A stretch of DNA of 64,000 bases from DATENM01 sp045807725 (GTDB lineage: Bacteria; Acidobacteriota; Blastocatellia; UBA7656): the NCBI GenBank assembly GCA_045807725.1, contig JBJMGV010000106.1, positions 14,494 through 78,493 on the forward strand. Direction: 5' to 3'. The notes under the pieces are model-generated. The model did no database searches and was not told the DNA's origin. It was given only the letters and a program-made list of their open reading frames with translations. Numbering within the stretch: position 1 is the stretch's first letter; each line of letters opens with the position of its first letter. The position numbers and the translations under genes are program-made. Positions 34,627 to 41,941 of this stretch are shown here, in pieces.

Positions 34627-35385
34627 TCAGCGTTGTAGCTTGAGCGGCACGACCTGTGTCGTCTCGCTGTGCAACCCGCATTCGGTCTTGATGTGACCGG
34701 CCCAGCGGCCCGCCCGCTCCGATTCGCCTGCACGCACGGCGCGCGTGCAATGCGTGCAGCCGATGCTCGGATAGCCGGCATCGTGCAGCGGGTTATACGG
34801 CACGTCGTGAGCGGCGACGTAATCCCACACGTCGCGCTTCGTCCAGCGCACCAGCGGGTTGATCTTCACTCGTTGCCAGCGGTAATCCCATTCAACGGCG
34901 CGCGACGCGGCACGGGCCGGCGTCTGGTCACGCCGAATCGCCGTGATCCAGGCGTCTAAATCTTTAAGCGCCTCTTTCAACGGTTCGAGCTTTCTCAGCC
35001 GGCAGCAGAGGTCCGCGTCACGCGACCACAAACGCGGGCCGAACATCTCGTCTTGCGCTGCGGGCGTGATGGCGGTCTGCACGGCGCGAATCTCTACGCC
35101 GTAGCGGTCTTGCAGGCGGCGGCGCAGCTCGTAGGTTTCGGGAAAGAGAAAGCCTGTGTCGAGGAAGAAGATGTTCGGCTGCGGATTGATCTTCGCGGCC
35201 ATATCAATGAGCGCCGCGCCTTCCGCGCCAAAGCCGGTGGCGATGGCAACGCCGTCGCCGAACTCATCGAACGCGTGCGAAAGAATCAGTTGCGGCGTTG
35301 CTTCTTCGAGGCGTTCGGCCATCGCTTCAATGCGACTGAGCGGGTTGTATTCGAGCGGCGCGAATTCGCGTTCGGGGAGTGCCAT
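34627..35385 (-). CDS. cysH: Adenylylsulfate reductase (Fe-S type, CysH family)
   Basis: 252 residues from an ATG at 35385 with a GGAG site; a TTG start four codons earlier is less likely. PAPS-reductase fold with ATGFGAEGA and DTGFLFPETYELR, and the C-terminal ECGLH with the reactive Cys. It also has the CC (LCCRLRKLEPL) and CxxC (CTHC) cysteine pairs that hold a [4Fe-4S] cluster in APS reductases and are absent from PAPS-specific enterobacterial CysH. It reduces APS to sulfite with thioredoxin. It follows cobA by 12 bases in the cobA-cysH-cysC-sir operon. Confidence 0.9.
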   Translation of the reverse strand: MALPEREFAPLEYNPLSRIEAMAERLEEATPQLILSHAFDEFGDGVAIATGFGAEGAALIDMAAKINPQPNIFFLDTGFLFPETYELRRRLQDRYGVEIRAVQTAITPAAQDEMFGPRLWSRDADLCCRLRKLEPLKEALKDLDAWITAIRRDQTPARAASRAVEWDYRWQRVKINPLVRWTKRDVWDYVAAHDVPYNPLHDAGYPSIGCTHCTRAVRAGESERAGRWAGHIKTECGLHSETTQVVPLKLQR

Positions 35386-35397
35386 AATCTTCTCCAA

Positions 35398-36234
35398 TCA
35401 AATGCCGGCGGCCTGCGCCTGCCGGAAAATTGAATCGAGTGAATGCTCCAGTTCCGCCGAGCCGAACCAGCCGAGTGATTGGCGCAGCGCGACGACTTCG
35501 CCGATGACCGCAATGGCCGGCGGCGCGATGTGTATATCAGACGGCTCAACTGCGGCAAGGTCGGCTAATCGGCCTGTGTAGACTTCCTGATGGGCGTAGG
35601 TTCCCCAGCGGATGATGGCAATAGGCGTCGCCCGATCACGACCTGCCTCGATCAGCTTGCCGGCAATCTCGGCAATCGTTTCGGCGCACATAAAAATCAC
35701 CAGCGTGTCGGCGGCGTGCGCCGTCACCGACCAGTCAATCGCCTGGCGGCGTTTTTGCGGGTTCTCGTGACCTGTGATGAAAGCCACACTCGACGCTGCG
35801 CCGCGATGCGTCAGCGGGATGCCCGCGTAAGCGGCGGCGGCAACTCCTGAAGAGACGCCCGGCACGACTTCCCACGCGATGCCTGCCTCGACCAGCGCCT
35901 CGGCCTCTTCGCCGCCGCGCCCGAAGATGAACGGGTCGCCGCCTTTCAATCGCGCCACGGTTTTGCCGGCGCGGGCCTGCTCGATCAGTATGCGGTTGAT
36001 CTCGGCTTGCGTTGTTGAAGGGTGGCCGGCGCGCTTGCCGACATCGATCAACTCGACGCCGCGCCGCGCATACGCGAGCGTTTCGGGATTAACCAGATAG
36101 TCGTAAACAATCACGTCGGCGGCAGCGATAATCTCTGCGGCCTTGATCGTCAACAAGCCCGGATCACCCGGCCCCGCGCCGACTAAGTAGACTTTTCCAG
36201 CTTGTATCGGTTGCTCGCTCATCGTCCGGCTCAC
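35398..36234 (-). CDS. cobA: Uroporphyrinogen-III C-methyltransferase (siroheme synthesis)
   Basis: 278 residues from GTG at 36234; ATG at 36222 is an alternative. Single SUMT domain: GPGDPGLLTIKAAEIIAAADVIVYDYLV, RLKGGDPFIFGRGGEEAE, VVPGVSSGVAAAAYAGIPLTHRG, FITGHE and IRWGT. It transfers two methyls from SAM to make precorrin-2, the siroheme precursor needed by the reductase at the end of this operon. The dehydrogenase/chelatase part of CysG is not fused and not nearby. A terminator ends only seven bases ahead of the start, so expression depends on readthrough at the Cys attenuator. Confidence 0.93.
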   Translation of the reverse strand: MSRTMSEQPIQAGKVYLVGAGPGDPGLLTIKAAEIIAAADVIVYDYLVNPETLAYARRGVELIDVGKRAGHPSTTQAEINRILIEQARAGKTVARLKGGDPFIFGRGGEEAEALVEAGIAWEVVPGVSSGVAAAAYAGIPLTHRGAASSVAFITGHENPQKRRQAIDWSVTAHAADTLVIFMCAETIAEIAGKLIEAGRDRATPIAIIRWGTYAHQEVYTGRLADLAAVEPSDIHIAPPAIAVIGEVVALRQSLGWFGSAELEHSLDSIFRQAQAAGI

Positions 36235-36240
36235 TCGCCC

Positions 36241-36282
36241 AAAAACGAAAAACCCACCAGAGGCGCGGGGCCTGTGGTGGGT
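36241..36282 (-). terminator. Attenuator terminator ahead of cobA-cysH-cysC-sir
   Basis: Stem of 8 bp, one C-C mismatch and 4 bp (ACCCACCA-C-AGGC with GCCT-C-TGGTGGGT), a 5-base loop, then TTTTTCGTTTTT. It lies 33 bases after the Cys leader stop and abuts the cobA start. Competing pairings exist (for example CCACC at 36288-36284 with the 3' arm), but a full antiterminator needs folding. Confidence 0.8.
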
Positions 36283-36314
36283 CGGTGGTAACTCTAACCG
36301 TTAAGTTCTAGAGC

Positions 36315-36425
36315 TTACGTTTTAGACTGATAGACCTCCACTGAAGGCTCCGCCGGGCGCGCTTGTAGCGCGCAACAACAGATACAACATGCGAAGCCGT
36401 TCATCTGGTTCATCAGTCGTTTCAT
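36315..36425 (-). CDS. Cysteine leader peptide of the sulfate-assimilation operon
   Basis: A 36-residue frame (ATG at 36425, TAA at 36317-36315) with five cysteines in six codons, CCICCC (TGT TGT ATC TGT TGT TGC), at residues 13-18. Directly after these codons lies a perfect hairpin GCGCGC-TACAA-GCGCGC, and then the terminator. A well-placed promoter gives a 25-base 5' leader. This matches Cys-tract leader peptides described upstream of sulfur genes in mycobacteria. A ribosome stalled for lack of Cys-tRNA would change the downstream RNA fold. Peptide function is in its translation. The operon behind it makes sulfide for cysteine. Confidence 0.8.
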   Translation of the reverse strand: MKRLMNQMNGFACCICCCALQARPAEPSVEVYQSKT

Positions 36426-36456
36426 AATTCGTTTCTTGAGACCTTACTCGCTTGCT

Positions 36457-36485
36457 ACCTTAACCAACTGCTTCAGGCGAGTCAA
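36457..36485 (-). promoter_or_regulatory. Promoter of the Cys leader operon
   Basis: TTGACT (36485-36480), exactly 17 bases, then TAAGGT (36462-36457). The expected start point is near 36450, 25 bases ahead of the leader ATG. Confidence 0.55.
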
Positions 36486-36672
36486 GCACCAAGTTGTAAA
36501 AAGTTTTTCATCAACTGAATTCATCAACCGATAAGTCGCAGGCACGCGCGGGCCGTCGGCGCGGAAAGGGCTTGAGAGCCGGCCTGCGGCTATCCTACAA
36601 TTGCGTAGCCCGGAGGGTAAGATAACGACGCTTTTGTAAGATAGCGATTTTTCGCCTCAGGTAAGGAAGACT

Positions 36673-38205
36673 ATGACCGATCAGACGAGTGAGATCAAAA
36701 AGCTCTCGACGCTGTTGGAAGTCAGCCAGGCGCTGTCGGGCACGCTCAACTTGAAAGCGGCGCTGCACCGCGTGCTCGAAGTCCTCGAACAGCAGCACGG
36801 CATGCTCCGCAGTTCCGTGATGCTGCTGAACGAAGAGAACAGCGAGTTGACGATTGAAGCGGCCAATGGCATTACCGCCGATGGCCAGCGCCAGCGTTAC
36901 CGGCTCGGCGAAGGCATCACGGGCCGCGTTGTCGAGAGCGGCAAGCCGATTGTTGTGCCGCAGGTCAGCCGCGAGCCGCTCTTTTTGAATCGCGCCGCGC
37001 CGCGCCGCGACCTGAGCAAGCAGGAATTGTCGTTCATCTCTGTGCCGATCACGCTGAATCGCAAGGCGGTCGGCGCTATCGGCGTTGATTTGAAATTCAA
37101 GAAAGACCGCGACTACGACCGAACGGTGCGCTTCCTTCGCGTCATTGCTTCGATGATTGCGCAGGCCATCCGCATGCAGCGCTCGGTCGAAGGCGAACGG
37201 CGGCGGCTGCTCGACGAGAACATCCACCTGCGACAAGAGCTGCGCGAGCGTTACGACTTCACCAACATCATCGGCAACAGCGGCCCGATGCGGCTGGTTT
37301 ACGAGCAGGTGGCGCAGGTGGCGTCGACCAACACAACCGTGTTGATTCGCGGCGAATCCGGCACTGGCAAAGAATTAATCGCTCATTCAATTCATTACAG
37401 CTCGCCGCGCTCGCGCAAGCCGTTCATCAAGGTCAGCGTCGCCGCGCTGCCCGACACGCTGATCGAGTCGGAACTGTTCGGGTATGAGAAGGGCGCGTTC
37501 ACCGGCGCGCAGTCGCGCAAGAAAGGCCGCTTCGAGCTGGCCGAGGGCGGCACGCTGTTCCTCGATGAGATCGGCGATTTGAATCTTTCAACGCAGGTCA
37601 AGCTGCTGCGCGTCTTGCAGGAACGCGAGTTCGAGCGACTGGGCGGCATTGAGACGATCAAGGCGAATGTGCGGTTGGTCGCGGCGACCAACAAAGACCT
37701 CGAAAAGGCGATAAGCGAAGGCACGTTCCGCGAAGACCTCTACTACCGGCTGAACGTTTTCACGATCTTCGTGCCGCCGCTGCGCGAACGCAAGTCGGAC
37801 GTGTTGCAACTGGCCGATCACTTTCTCGAAAAGTTCGCGCGCGAACACAACAAGCACATCAAGCGCATCTCGACGCCGGCGATTGATATGTTGACGGCTT
37901 ACCACTGGCCGGGCAACGTGCGCGAGTTAGAGAACTGTATCGAGCGCAGCGTGCTGGTTTGCGACGGCCAGGTCGTTCACGGCCACCACCTGCCGCCGAC
38001 CTTGCAGACGGCTTCTGAGAGCGGCACCGTCACGCGATTGTCGCTCGATGCCGCAGTTGGCGCTTACGAGAAAGACTTGATTCAGGACGCGCTCAAGACG
38101 GCGCGCGGCAATCGCGCTCGCGCGGCAAAACTGTTGAGCACGACCGAGCGCATCATCGGTTACAAGGTGAAGAAGTACGGCATTGTCTGCGAGCGTTTTC
38201 GTTGA
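36673..38205 (+). CDS. NifA-like sigma-54-dependent activator (GAF-AAA-Fis)
   Basis: 510 residues. GAF sensor (about 10-165); AAA+ domain (about 200-430) with Walker A GESGTGKE, the sigma-54-contacting GAFTGA loop, Walker B GGTLFLDEIGDL, sensor ATNKDLEKAI and the LYYRLNVF arginine finger; C-terminal Fis-type helix-turn-helix (RARAAKLLSTTERIIGYKVKKYGI). This is the NifA/FhlA layout, but the window has no nif genes. Candidate targets in the window are the sigma-54 promoters at 16448 (glnD-glnK-amtB) and 38401 (next gene). AAGGA site upstream; two GTAAGATA(A/G)CGA copies 19 bases apart (36617, 36636) may be a regulatory site. Confidence 0.9.
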   Translation: MTDQTSEIKKLSTLLEVSQALSGTLNLKAALHRVLEVLEQQHGMLRSSVMLLNEENSELTIEAANGITADGQRQRYRLGEGITGRVVESGKPIVVPQVSREPLFLNRAAPRRDLSKQELSFISVPITLNRKAVGAIGVDLKFKKDRDYDRTVRFLRVIASMIAQAIRMQRSVEGERRRLLDENIHLRQELRERYDFTNIIGNSGPMRLVYEQVAQVASTNTTVLIRGESGTGKELIAHSIHYSSPRSRKPFIKVSVAALPDTLIESELFGYEKGAFTGAQSRKKGRFELAEGGTLFLDEIGDLNLSTQVKLLRVLQEREFERLGGIETIKANVRLVAATNKDLEKAISEGTFREDLYYRLNVFTIFVPPLRERKSDVLQLADHFLEKFAREHNKHIKRISTPAIDMLTAYHWPGNVRELENCIERSVLVCDGQVVHGHHLPPTLQTASESGTVTRLSLDAAVGAYEKDLIQDALKTARGNRARAAKLLSTTERIIGYKVKKYGIVCERFR

Positions 38206-38400
38206 TGGCCCACTGAATGAAAACGCTGGCGGGTTATCGATCCGCTTATTCGATCAGTCGTCGATCTCTACAATTTTGTCTGCGATTCGCCCGGCCCCCA
38301 ACATTTTTGTTAGCCTGAGGCTCCTTGCATTATCACCGCCAATGGCTAAAAATCTGCGTTTTCCTTAGGTTTTATTCGTTTTTTCAATGGCGCTGGCGGC

Positions 38401-38416
38401 TGGCATAACGATTGCC
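38401..38416 (+). promoter_or_regulatory. Sigma-54 promoter of the small 38486 gene
   Basis: TGGCATAACGATTGCC: TGGCA and TTGC with exact -24/-12 spacing. It lies 70 bases ahead of the small gene's start and directly downstream of the gene for a sigma-54 activator. No TGT-N10-ACA NifA site was found upstream. Confidence 0.65.
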
Positions 38417-38485
38417 CTTGGCATTTAAGCGGGTGACGTGGTTGCCCGCTCGGTCAGCAATCAAATTGATGTAAGGAGAGACACG

Positions 38486-38701
38486 ATGAAGAAGCAACAC
38501 GGCGAATTGATGGGCCAACTGCTGCGCTATCAAGGCCGCTATCCGCGCGAGGAAGAGTTCCGCGCCTTTCTGCGCGAGTCGGTGCGCACGCTGGCCAGCG
38601 ACCTGAAAGCCTATGACATAGAGCTTTCGCTCGTGCCGGAAACGAAGGCAGTGCAACCGGGCGGCGGGAATCAAAAGAGCTTAAAGATCGGCTGCGAATG
38701 A
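38486..38701 (+). CDS. Small protein of unknown function under sigma-54 control
   Basis: 71 residues from an ATG with an AAGGAG site; the frame extends upstream but without ribosome site. Composition is charged and helical (QLLRYQGRYPREEEFRAFLRESVRTLASDLKAYDIE), followed by a loose Gly/Gln/Lys tail ending in Cys-Glu. No signal peptide, no membrane segment, no recognised family. Its promoter, its place right after the activator gene and the strong hairpin at its end (38720-38784) make it a separate, sigma-54-controlled single-gene transcript. A small regulator or adaptor in the nitrogen response is possible. Confidence 0.65.
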   Translation: MKKQHGELMGQLLRYQGRYPREEEFRAFLRESVRTLASDLKAYDIELSLVPETKAVQPGGGNQKSLKIGCE

Positions 38702-38719
38702 CGGCAACCGAGATGAGAT

Positions 38720-38784
38720 TCACAGATGAACACCGACGCCAAGTGATGCGCAGGTCAGATGGTCGCGCCGGTGTTCATCTGTGA
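38720..38784 (+). terminator. Strong hairpin after the small gene
   Basis: Perfect 16-bp arms TCACAGATGAACACCG/CGGTGTTCATCTGTGA (38720-38735, 38769-38784). The T-run after it is weak, so it may be a stability hairpin as much as a terminator. Its CACAGATGAA core matches the 10-nt repeat family at 43527. Confidence 0.6.
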
Positions 38785-38914
38785 TGTTTCCTCGCGCGAT
38801 TGTGCTGATGCAATCTACTATTCAGAGCGTTCAGCGGTGCGCTCTCGTGATTGATAAACATTTCTTATTTGACTCTCAACGGCGCGTCATTGTACTCTGA
38901 CGCTTCCGATGATG

Positions 38915-39016
38915 AACGTGGCGATTTAAGGCAACTTGCTCCACGTAAAACATGTGCTAAACCGCTGGAGAGTTTTCGACGCCCTGCGACGGTTTAGCGC
39001 GGGGCGTTTCATTTTT
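38915..39016 (+). ncRNA. SAM-II-like riboswitch 1 with terminator
   Basis: P1 stem ACGTGG/CCACGT (38916-38921, 38941-38946) encloses GATTTAA (38923-38929) and TTGC (38936-38939). P1 is followed by TAAAA and GCTAAA (38956-38961). These are the fixed elements of the SAM-II pseudoknot in the expected order. GG after GATTTAA can pair with CC after GCTAAA. The expression platform is a 9-bp terminator (38980-39006) with TTTCATTTTT. Confidence 0.8.
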
Positions 39017-39034
39017 GTTCTTTCAAAAACCACC

Positions 39035-39133
39035 AACGTGGCGATTTAAGGTAACTTGCTCCACGTAAAAAACTGCTAAACAGCCCGGAAGCATTGAAGG
39101 CCCCGCGTCGTTTGGCGCGGGGCTTTTCTTTTT
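39035..39133 (+). ncRNA. SAM-II-like riboswitch 2 with terminator
   Basis: Second copy 120 bases after the first: P1 ACGTGG/CCACGT (39036-39041, 39061-39066), GATTTAA (39043-39049), TTGC (39056-39059), GCTAAA (39075-39080). It is followed by its own terminator GCCCCGCG/CGCGGGGC (39100-39123) and TTTTCTTTTT. The aptamer cores are nearly identical while the platforms differ. It ends 72 bases before the threonine-synthase-like gene. Confidence 0.8.
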
Positions 39134-39205
39134 GCCAGTAGCCCGCGGCTGTGCTCGCTTACGCAGTTCCTGAAATCAGGAACATCGAATCGAGGAGATG
39201 AAAGC

Positions 39206-40444
39206 ATGAGTTTCGTGCAAGGATTGAAGTGCCGTGAGTGTGGCCGCCATTACGAAAAGACGTTGCGGGCCGGCTGCGAAGACTGTTTCGCGCCGCTCGA
39301 AGTAGCTTATGACTACACAGCGATAGGCCGACAGCTTTCGCGCGAGCGGATTCGCTCGCGCGAAAAGAACCTCTGGCGTTACCGCGAGCTATTGCCGCTC
39401 GACGGGGAACCGCGCGTCGGCTTGTCGTCGGGCGCGACGCCGCTCGTTCGCGCCGAACGATTGGGCCGCGCGCTCGGCCTCAGTCGTCTTTACCTCAAGA
39501 ACGATAGCGTCAATGCGCCGACGCTTTCATTCAAAGACCGCGTCACGGCGGTCGCCATCAACAAAGCTATCGAGTTCGGCCTCGATGCCGTCGGCTGCGC
39601 TTCGACCGGCAACCTGGCCAACTCGGTCGCGGCCAATGCCGCCGCCGCAGGGCTGCCCGCTTACATACTGATCCCTGACAACCTCGAACAAAGCAAGATC
39701 ACCGCGACCTCGATCTTTGGCGCGCGAGTGATCGCTGTGCGCGGCAACTATGATGACGTGAATCGTCTTTGCTCAGAGATCGCCGACCGTTTCAACTGGG
39801 GATTGGTCAATGTCAACCTGCGCCCGTTTTATGGCGAAGGCTCAAAGACGTTCGGCTACGAGATCGCCGAGCAGCTCGGCTGGCGTGCACCTGATTGCGT
39901 TGTTGTACCGATGGCCGGTGGCTCTTTGCTCACGCGAATTCACAAAGGGCTGAAAGAGTTTGAACAGCTCGGACTGCTCGACGGCGAGGTGACGACGCGG
40001 GTTTACGGCGCGCAGGCTGCCGGGTGCAATCCGATTGTTGACGCGGTGAAACGCTCGTCGCGTGACATACGGCCTGTGAAGCCGGCGACGATTGCCAAGT
40101 CGCTGGCCATCGGCAATCCGGCTGATGGGTATCTGGCGGCGGGCGTCATTCAACAGAGCGGCGGTTACGCCGAAGACGTGAGTGATGAAGAGATCGTCGC
40201 CGGCATACGATTGCTCGCTGAAACCGAAGGCGTCTTCACCGAAACGGCTGGCGGCGTCACCGTTGCCGTAACGAAGAAGCTGGTTGAACAAGGCCGCATC
40301 GTGTCGGATGATCTGACCGTGCTTGCCATCACCGGCAATGGATTGAAGACGCAAGAGGCCGTGCGGCTCGCGCCGCCTGTGACTATCGAGCCGCGCATCG
40401 CGCAGTTCGAGCGCGCTATCACGGGGTTTGCCGCAACAGCTTAA
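39206..40444 (+). CDS. thrC: Threonine-synthase-like PLP enzyme
   Basis: 412 residues, fold type II. N-terminal zinc-ribbon-like Cys pairs (CRECGRHY, CEDCFAPL), substrate block SSGATPLVRAERLG, PLP lysine in TLSFKDRV, STGNLANSVAANAAAAG, and the phosphate-binding PMAGGSLLTRI. Threonine synthase converts O-phosphohomoserine to threonine. Two SAM-sensing riboswitches ahead and a CysO-like sulfur carrier behind (69 bases) are odd for a plain threonine synthase. They raise the possibility that it makes homocysteine from O-phosphohomoserine with carrier-bound sulfide. GAGGAGAT ribosome site. Family is sure; the in vivo product is open. Confidence 0.88.
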   Translation: MSFVQGLKCRECGRHYEKTLRAGCEDCFAPLEVAYDYTAIGRQLSRERIRSREKNLWRYRELLPLDGEPRVGLSSGATPLVRAERLGRALGLSRLYLKNDSVNAPTLSFKDRVTAVAINKAIEFGLDAVGCASTGNLANSVAANAAAAGLPAYILIPDNLEQSKITATSIFGARVIAVRGNYDDVNRLCSEIADRFNWGLVNVNLRPFYGEGSKTFGYEIAEQLGWRAPDCVVVPMAGGSLLTRIHKGLKEFEQLGLLDGEVTTRVYGAQAAGCNPIVDAVKRSSRDIRPVKPATIAKSLAIGNPADGYLAAGVIQQSGGYAEDVSDEEIVAGIRLLAETEGVFTETAGGVTVAVTKKLVEQGRIVSDDLTVLAITGNGLKTQEAVRLAPPVTIEPRIAQFERAITGFAATA

Positions 40445-40513
40445 CGCGCAATCCGAATGAAGAACTGATCGAGCCGCTTTATGCGCCGAAGAAGAATAAA
40501 AGGAGAGTAACCA

Positions 40514-40789
40514 ATGTCACAGAAAGTCATTATCCCAACGTTGCTTCGCCGATTGACCGACAACGCCGACGCCGTCGAAGTTGACGCGACGACCGTGCGC
40601 GACCTTCTGGATCGTCTTGATGAGCGTTACCCCGGTTTTCGCGCCCGCGTCTGCGAAGAGACGGGCGAGCTGCGCCGCTTCATCAACATCTACGTTGATG
40701 GCGAAGACGTGCGCTTCCTCGACAACCTGGCGACGACCGTGCCTGAGCGCGCCGAAGTCTCTATCGTCCCCGCCATCGCCGGCGGCTAA
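40514..40789 (+). CDS. cysO: CysO-like MoaD/ThiS-family sulfur carrier
   Basis: 91 residues with a beta-grasp pattern and the diglycine end AIAGG that is adenylated and turned into a thiocarboxylate. It closely follows mycobacterial CysO in length and in IPTLLRRLT, RFINIYVDGEDVRF, LATTV and SIVPAIAGG. CysO delivers sulfide to the PLP enzyme CysM for cysteine synthesis. Here the PLP neighbour is threonine-synthase-like instead. AAAGGAG site. Neither the activating MoeB-type enzyme nor the Mec-type JAMM peptidase that would trim the product is in the window. Confidence 0.88.
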   Translation: MSQKVIIPTLLRRLTDNADAVEVDATTVRDLLDRLDERYPGFRARVCEETGELRRFINIYVDGEDVRFLDNLATTVPERAEVSIVPAIAGG

Positions 40790-40795
40790 TGCGCT

Positions 40796-40925
40796 AAAGC
40801 GCGACGCGGGGGAAAAGACGACACGGAGACACGGCGACGCGGGGAAAGAGGAACCGTTCGTCTGCGATGTCTTTCTCTCCCCGTGTCGCCGCGTCGCTCT
40901 GTCGCCGTGTCACCGCGTCACTTTT
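40796..40925. repeat. Inverted pair of 8-nt tandem repeats (GACACGGC family)
   Basis: GACGCGGG/GACACGGA/GACACGGC octamers are followed by the complementary CGTGTCGCCGCGTCG series. Same family as at 5073, 6890 and 47655. Confidence 0.7.
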
Positions 40926-40932
40926 GTAACAT

Positions 40933-40995
40933 TCACCGCAAAGGCGCGGCCCAATCTGTCAGCTTCCCTGCGGCAACGCCGCGCCTTTGCGGTGA
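40933..40995. terminator. Long hairpin between convergent genes
   Basis: Perfect 18-bp arms beginning TCACCGCAAAGG (40933-40950, 40978-40995) lie between the ends of cysO (plus) and the DUF1272 gene (minus). Probably a bidirectional terminator, though T-runs are weak. Confidence 0.6.
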
Positions 40996-41024
40996 TACAT
41001 CTTGATTGAGAAGATCATCGACAT

Positions 41025-41204
41025 TCACTCCGAACGTCGGCGCGGGCGCTCGACCAGTCGGCCTGAGCAGTTGGGGCAGACGCGCTTCATCGCTTCGGTG
41101 CAGGCGCGGCAGAAGGTGCATTCGTACGAGCAGATGTAAGCTTCGCTGTCCATCTTGAGCGTCTGCAAACAACGTTCGCACACGGCGCGCATTTCCAGTG
41201 ACAC
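41025..41204 (-). CDS. DUF1272 zinc-ribbon-like small protein
   Basis: A 59-residue frame from GTG at 41204, with AGGAGG ten bases upstream. Cys-rich in the DUF1272 pattern: CERC, then YICSYECTFCRACTEAM, then VCPNCSGRLVERPRR, giving several Cys pairs suited to zinc. DUF1272 proteins are small and of unknown function. It follows the pyridoxamine-oxidase-like gene by 21 bases in the same direction, so the two form an operon divergent from the MocR regulator. Easily missed because of its size and GTG start. Confidence 0.8.
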   Translation of the reverse strand: MSLEMRAVCERCLQTLKMDSEAYICSYECTFCRACTEAMKRVCPNCSGRLVERPRRRSE

Positions 41205-41225
41205 GGCGGTTGCGCCTCCTTGTCG

Positions 41226-41888
41226 CTATTCGGTATTGGCGCGGCGGTATTCGCGCACGTATCGCGGCGCGACCAGACCGGGCCGCAACTGCTCGTCGTC
41301 AACCGGCTCGCCGGTCGTGAGTCGCAACGGCAGCACGCCGGCCCAGACCGGCAGCGCGTGATCTTCTTCGTCGTCAATCGGCGGACCTGTGCGAATTTTG
41401 GCCGACGCTTCGACGAGCGGCAGCGCCAGCACGGTCGTCGCTTTCAACTCGCTCTGGTTCGGCTCGCGCACGTCGTCCCAGCGTTCGGCAATGACGTGCT
41501 CGGTGAAGGCGCGCAGCGCCGCCATCTTCTCGGCCTCATCGGTGACGACGCGCGCTTTACCGAAGACGACCACTGAGCGGTAGTTGAACGAATGATGAAA
41601 GGCCGAGCGTGCCAGCACCAGTCCATCTATTAACGTCACGGTCACGCAAACGTCTATGCCTTCGGCGAGTGTGCGCAGCATGCGACTGGCCGCCGAGCCG
41701 TGAATGTAAAGCACATCTTTCATCCGCCCATAACCAGTCGGGATCACCACCGGGCGGCCATCCACAACGAAGCCGACGTGGCAGATGAAGGCTTCGTCGA
41801 GAATGGCGTAGACGCGCTCGTGGTCGTATTCGCCGCGCTTCGGCAGTCGCTTCAACGTAGTGCGCTCGGTCGGCGCGAATCGTTCCAT
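41226..41888 (-). CDS. Pyridoxamine 5'-phosphate oxidase-like flavin-binding protein
   Basis: 220 residues of the NimA/PNPOx-like split-barrel family: RVYAILDEAFICHVGFVVDGRPVVIPT, YIHGSAASRMLRTL, CVTVTLIDGLVLARSAFHHSFNYRSVVVFGKARVV. Members bind FMN or heme and often act on small molecules or detoxify. True PdxH motifs are not obvious, so a vitamin B6 role is only suggested by the divergent MocR gene. GAGAGGGAG ribosome site. First gene of a two-gene operon with DUF1272. Confidence 0.85.
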   Translation of the reverse strand: MERFAPTERTTLKRLPKRGEYDHERVYAILDEAFICHVGFVVDGRPVVIPTGYGRMKDVLYIHGSAASRMLRTLAEGIDVCVTVTLIDGLVLARSAFHHSFNYRSVVVFGKARVVTDEAEKMAALRAFTEHVIAERWDDVREPNQSELKATTVLALPLVEASAKIRTGPPIDDEEDHALPVWAGVLPLRLTTGEPVDDEQLRPGLVAPRYVREYRRANTE

Positions 41889-41941
41889 TGACGCTTGCTC
41901 CCTCTCAAATCGGTTTTACAGTCGTGCCAAAGCATATCAAG

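Noticed and set aside
38206..38400. NifA-binding site (TGT-N10-ACA) upstream of the small sigma-54 gene
   Set aside because: No match found; the activator's binding site remains unknown.
40933..41377. Minus-strand frames of 82 and 96 codons around the DUF1272 gene
   Set aside because: They are out of frame with the recognisable DUF1272 Cys motifs and with the PNPOx-like gene.
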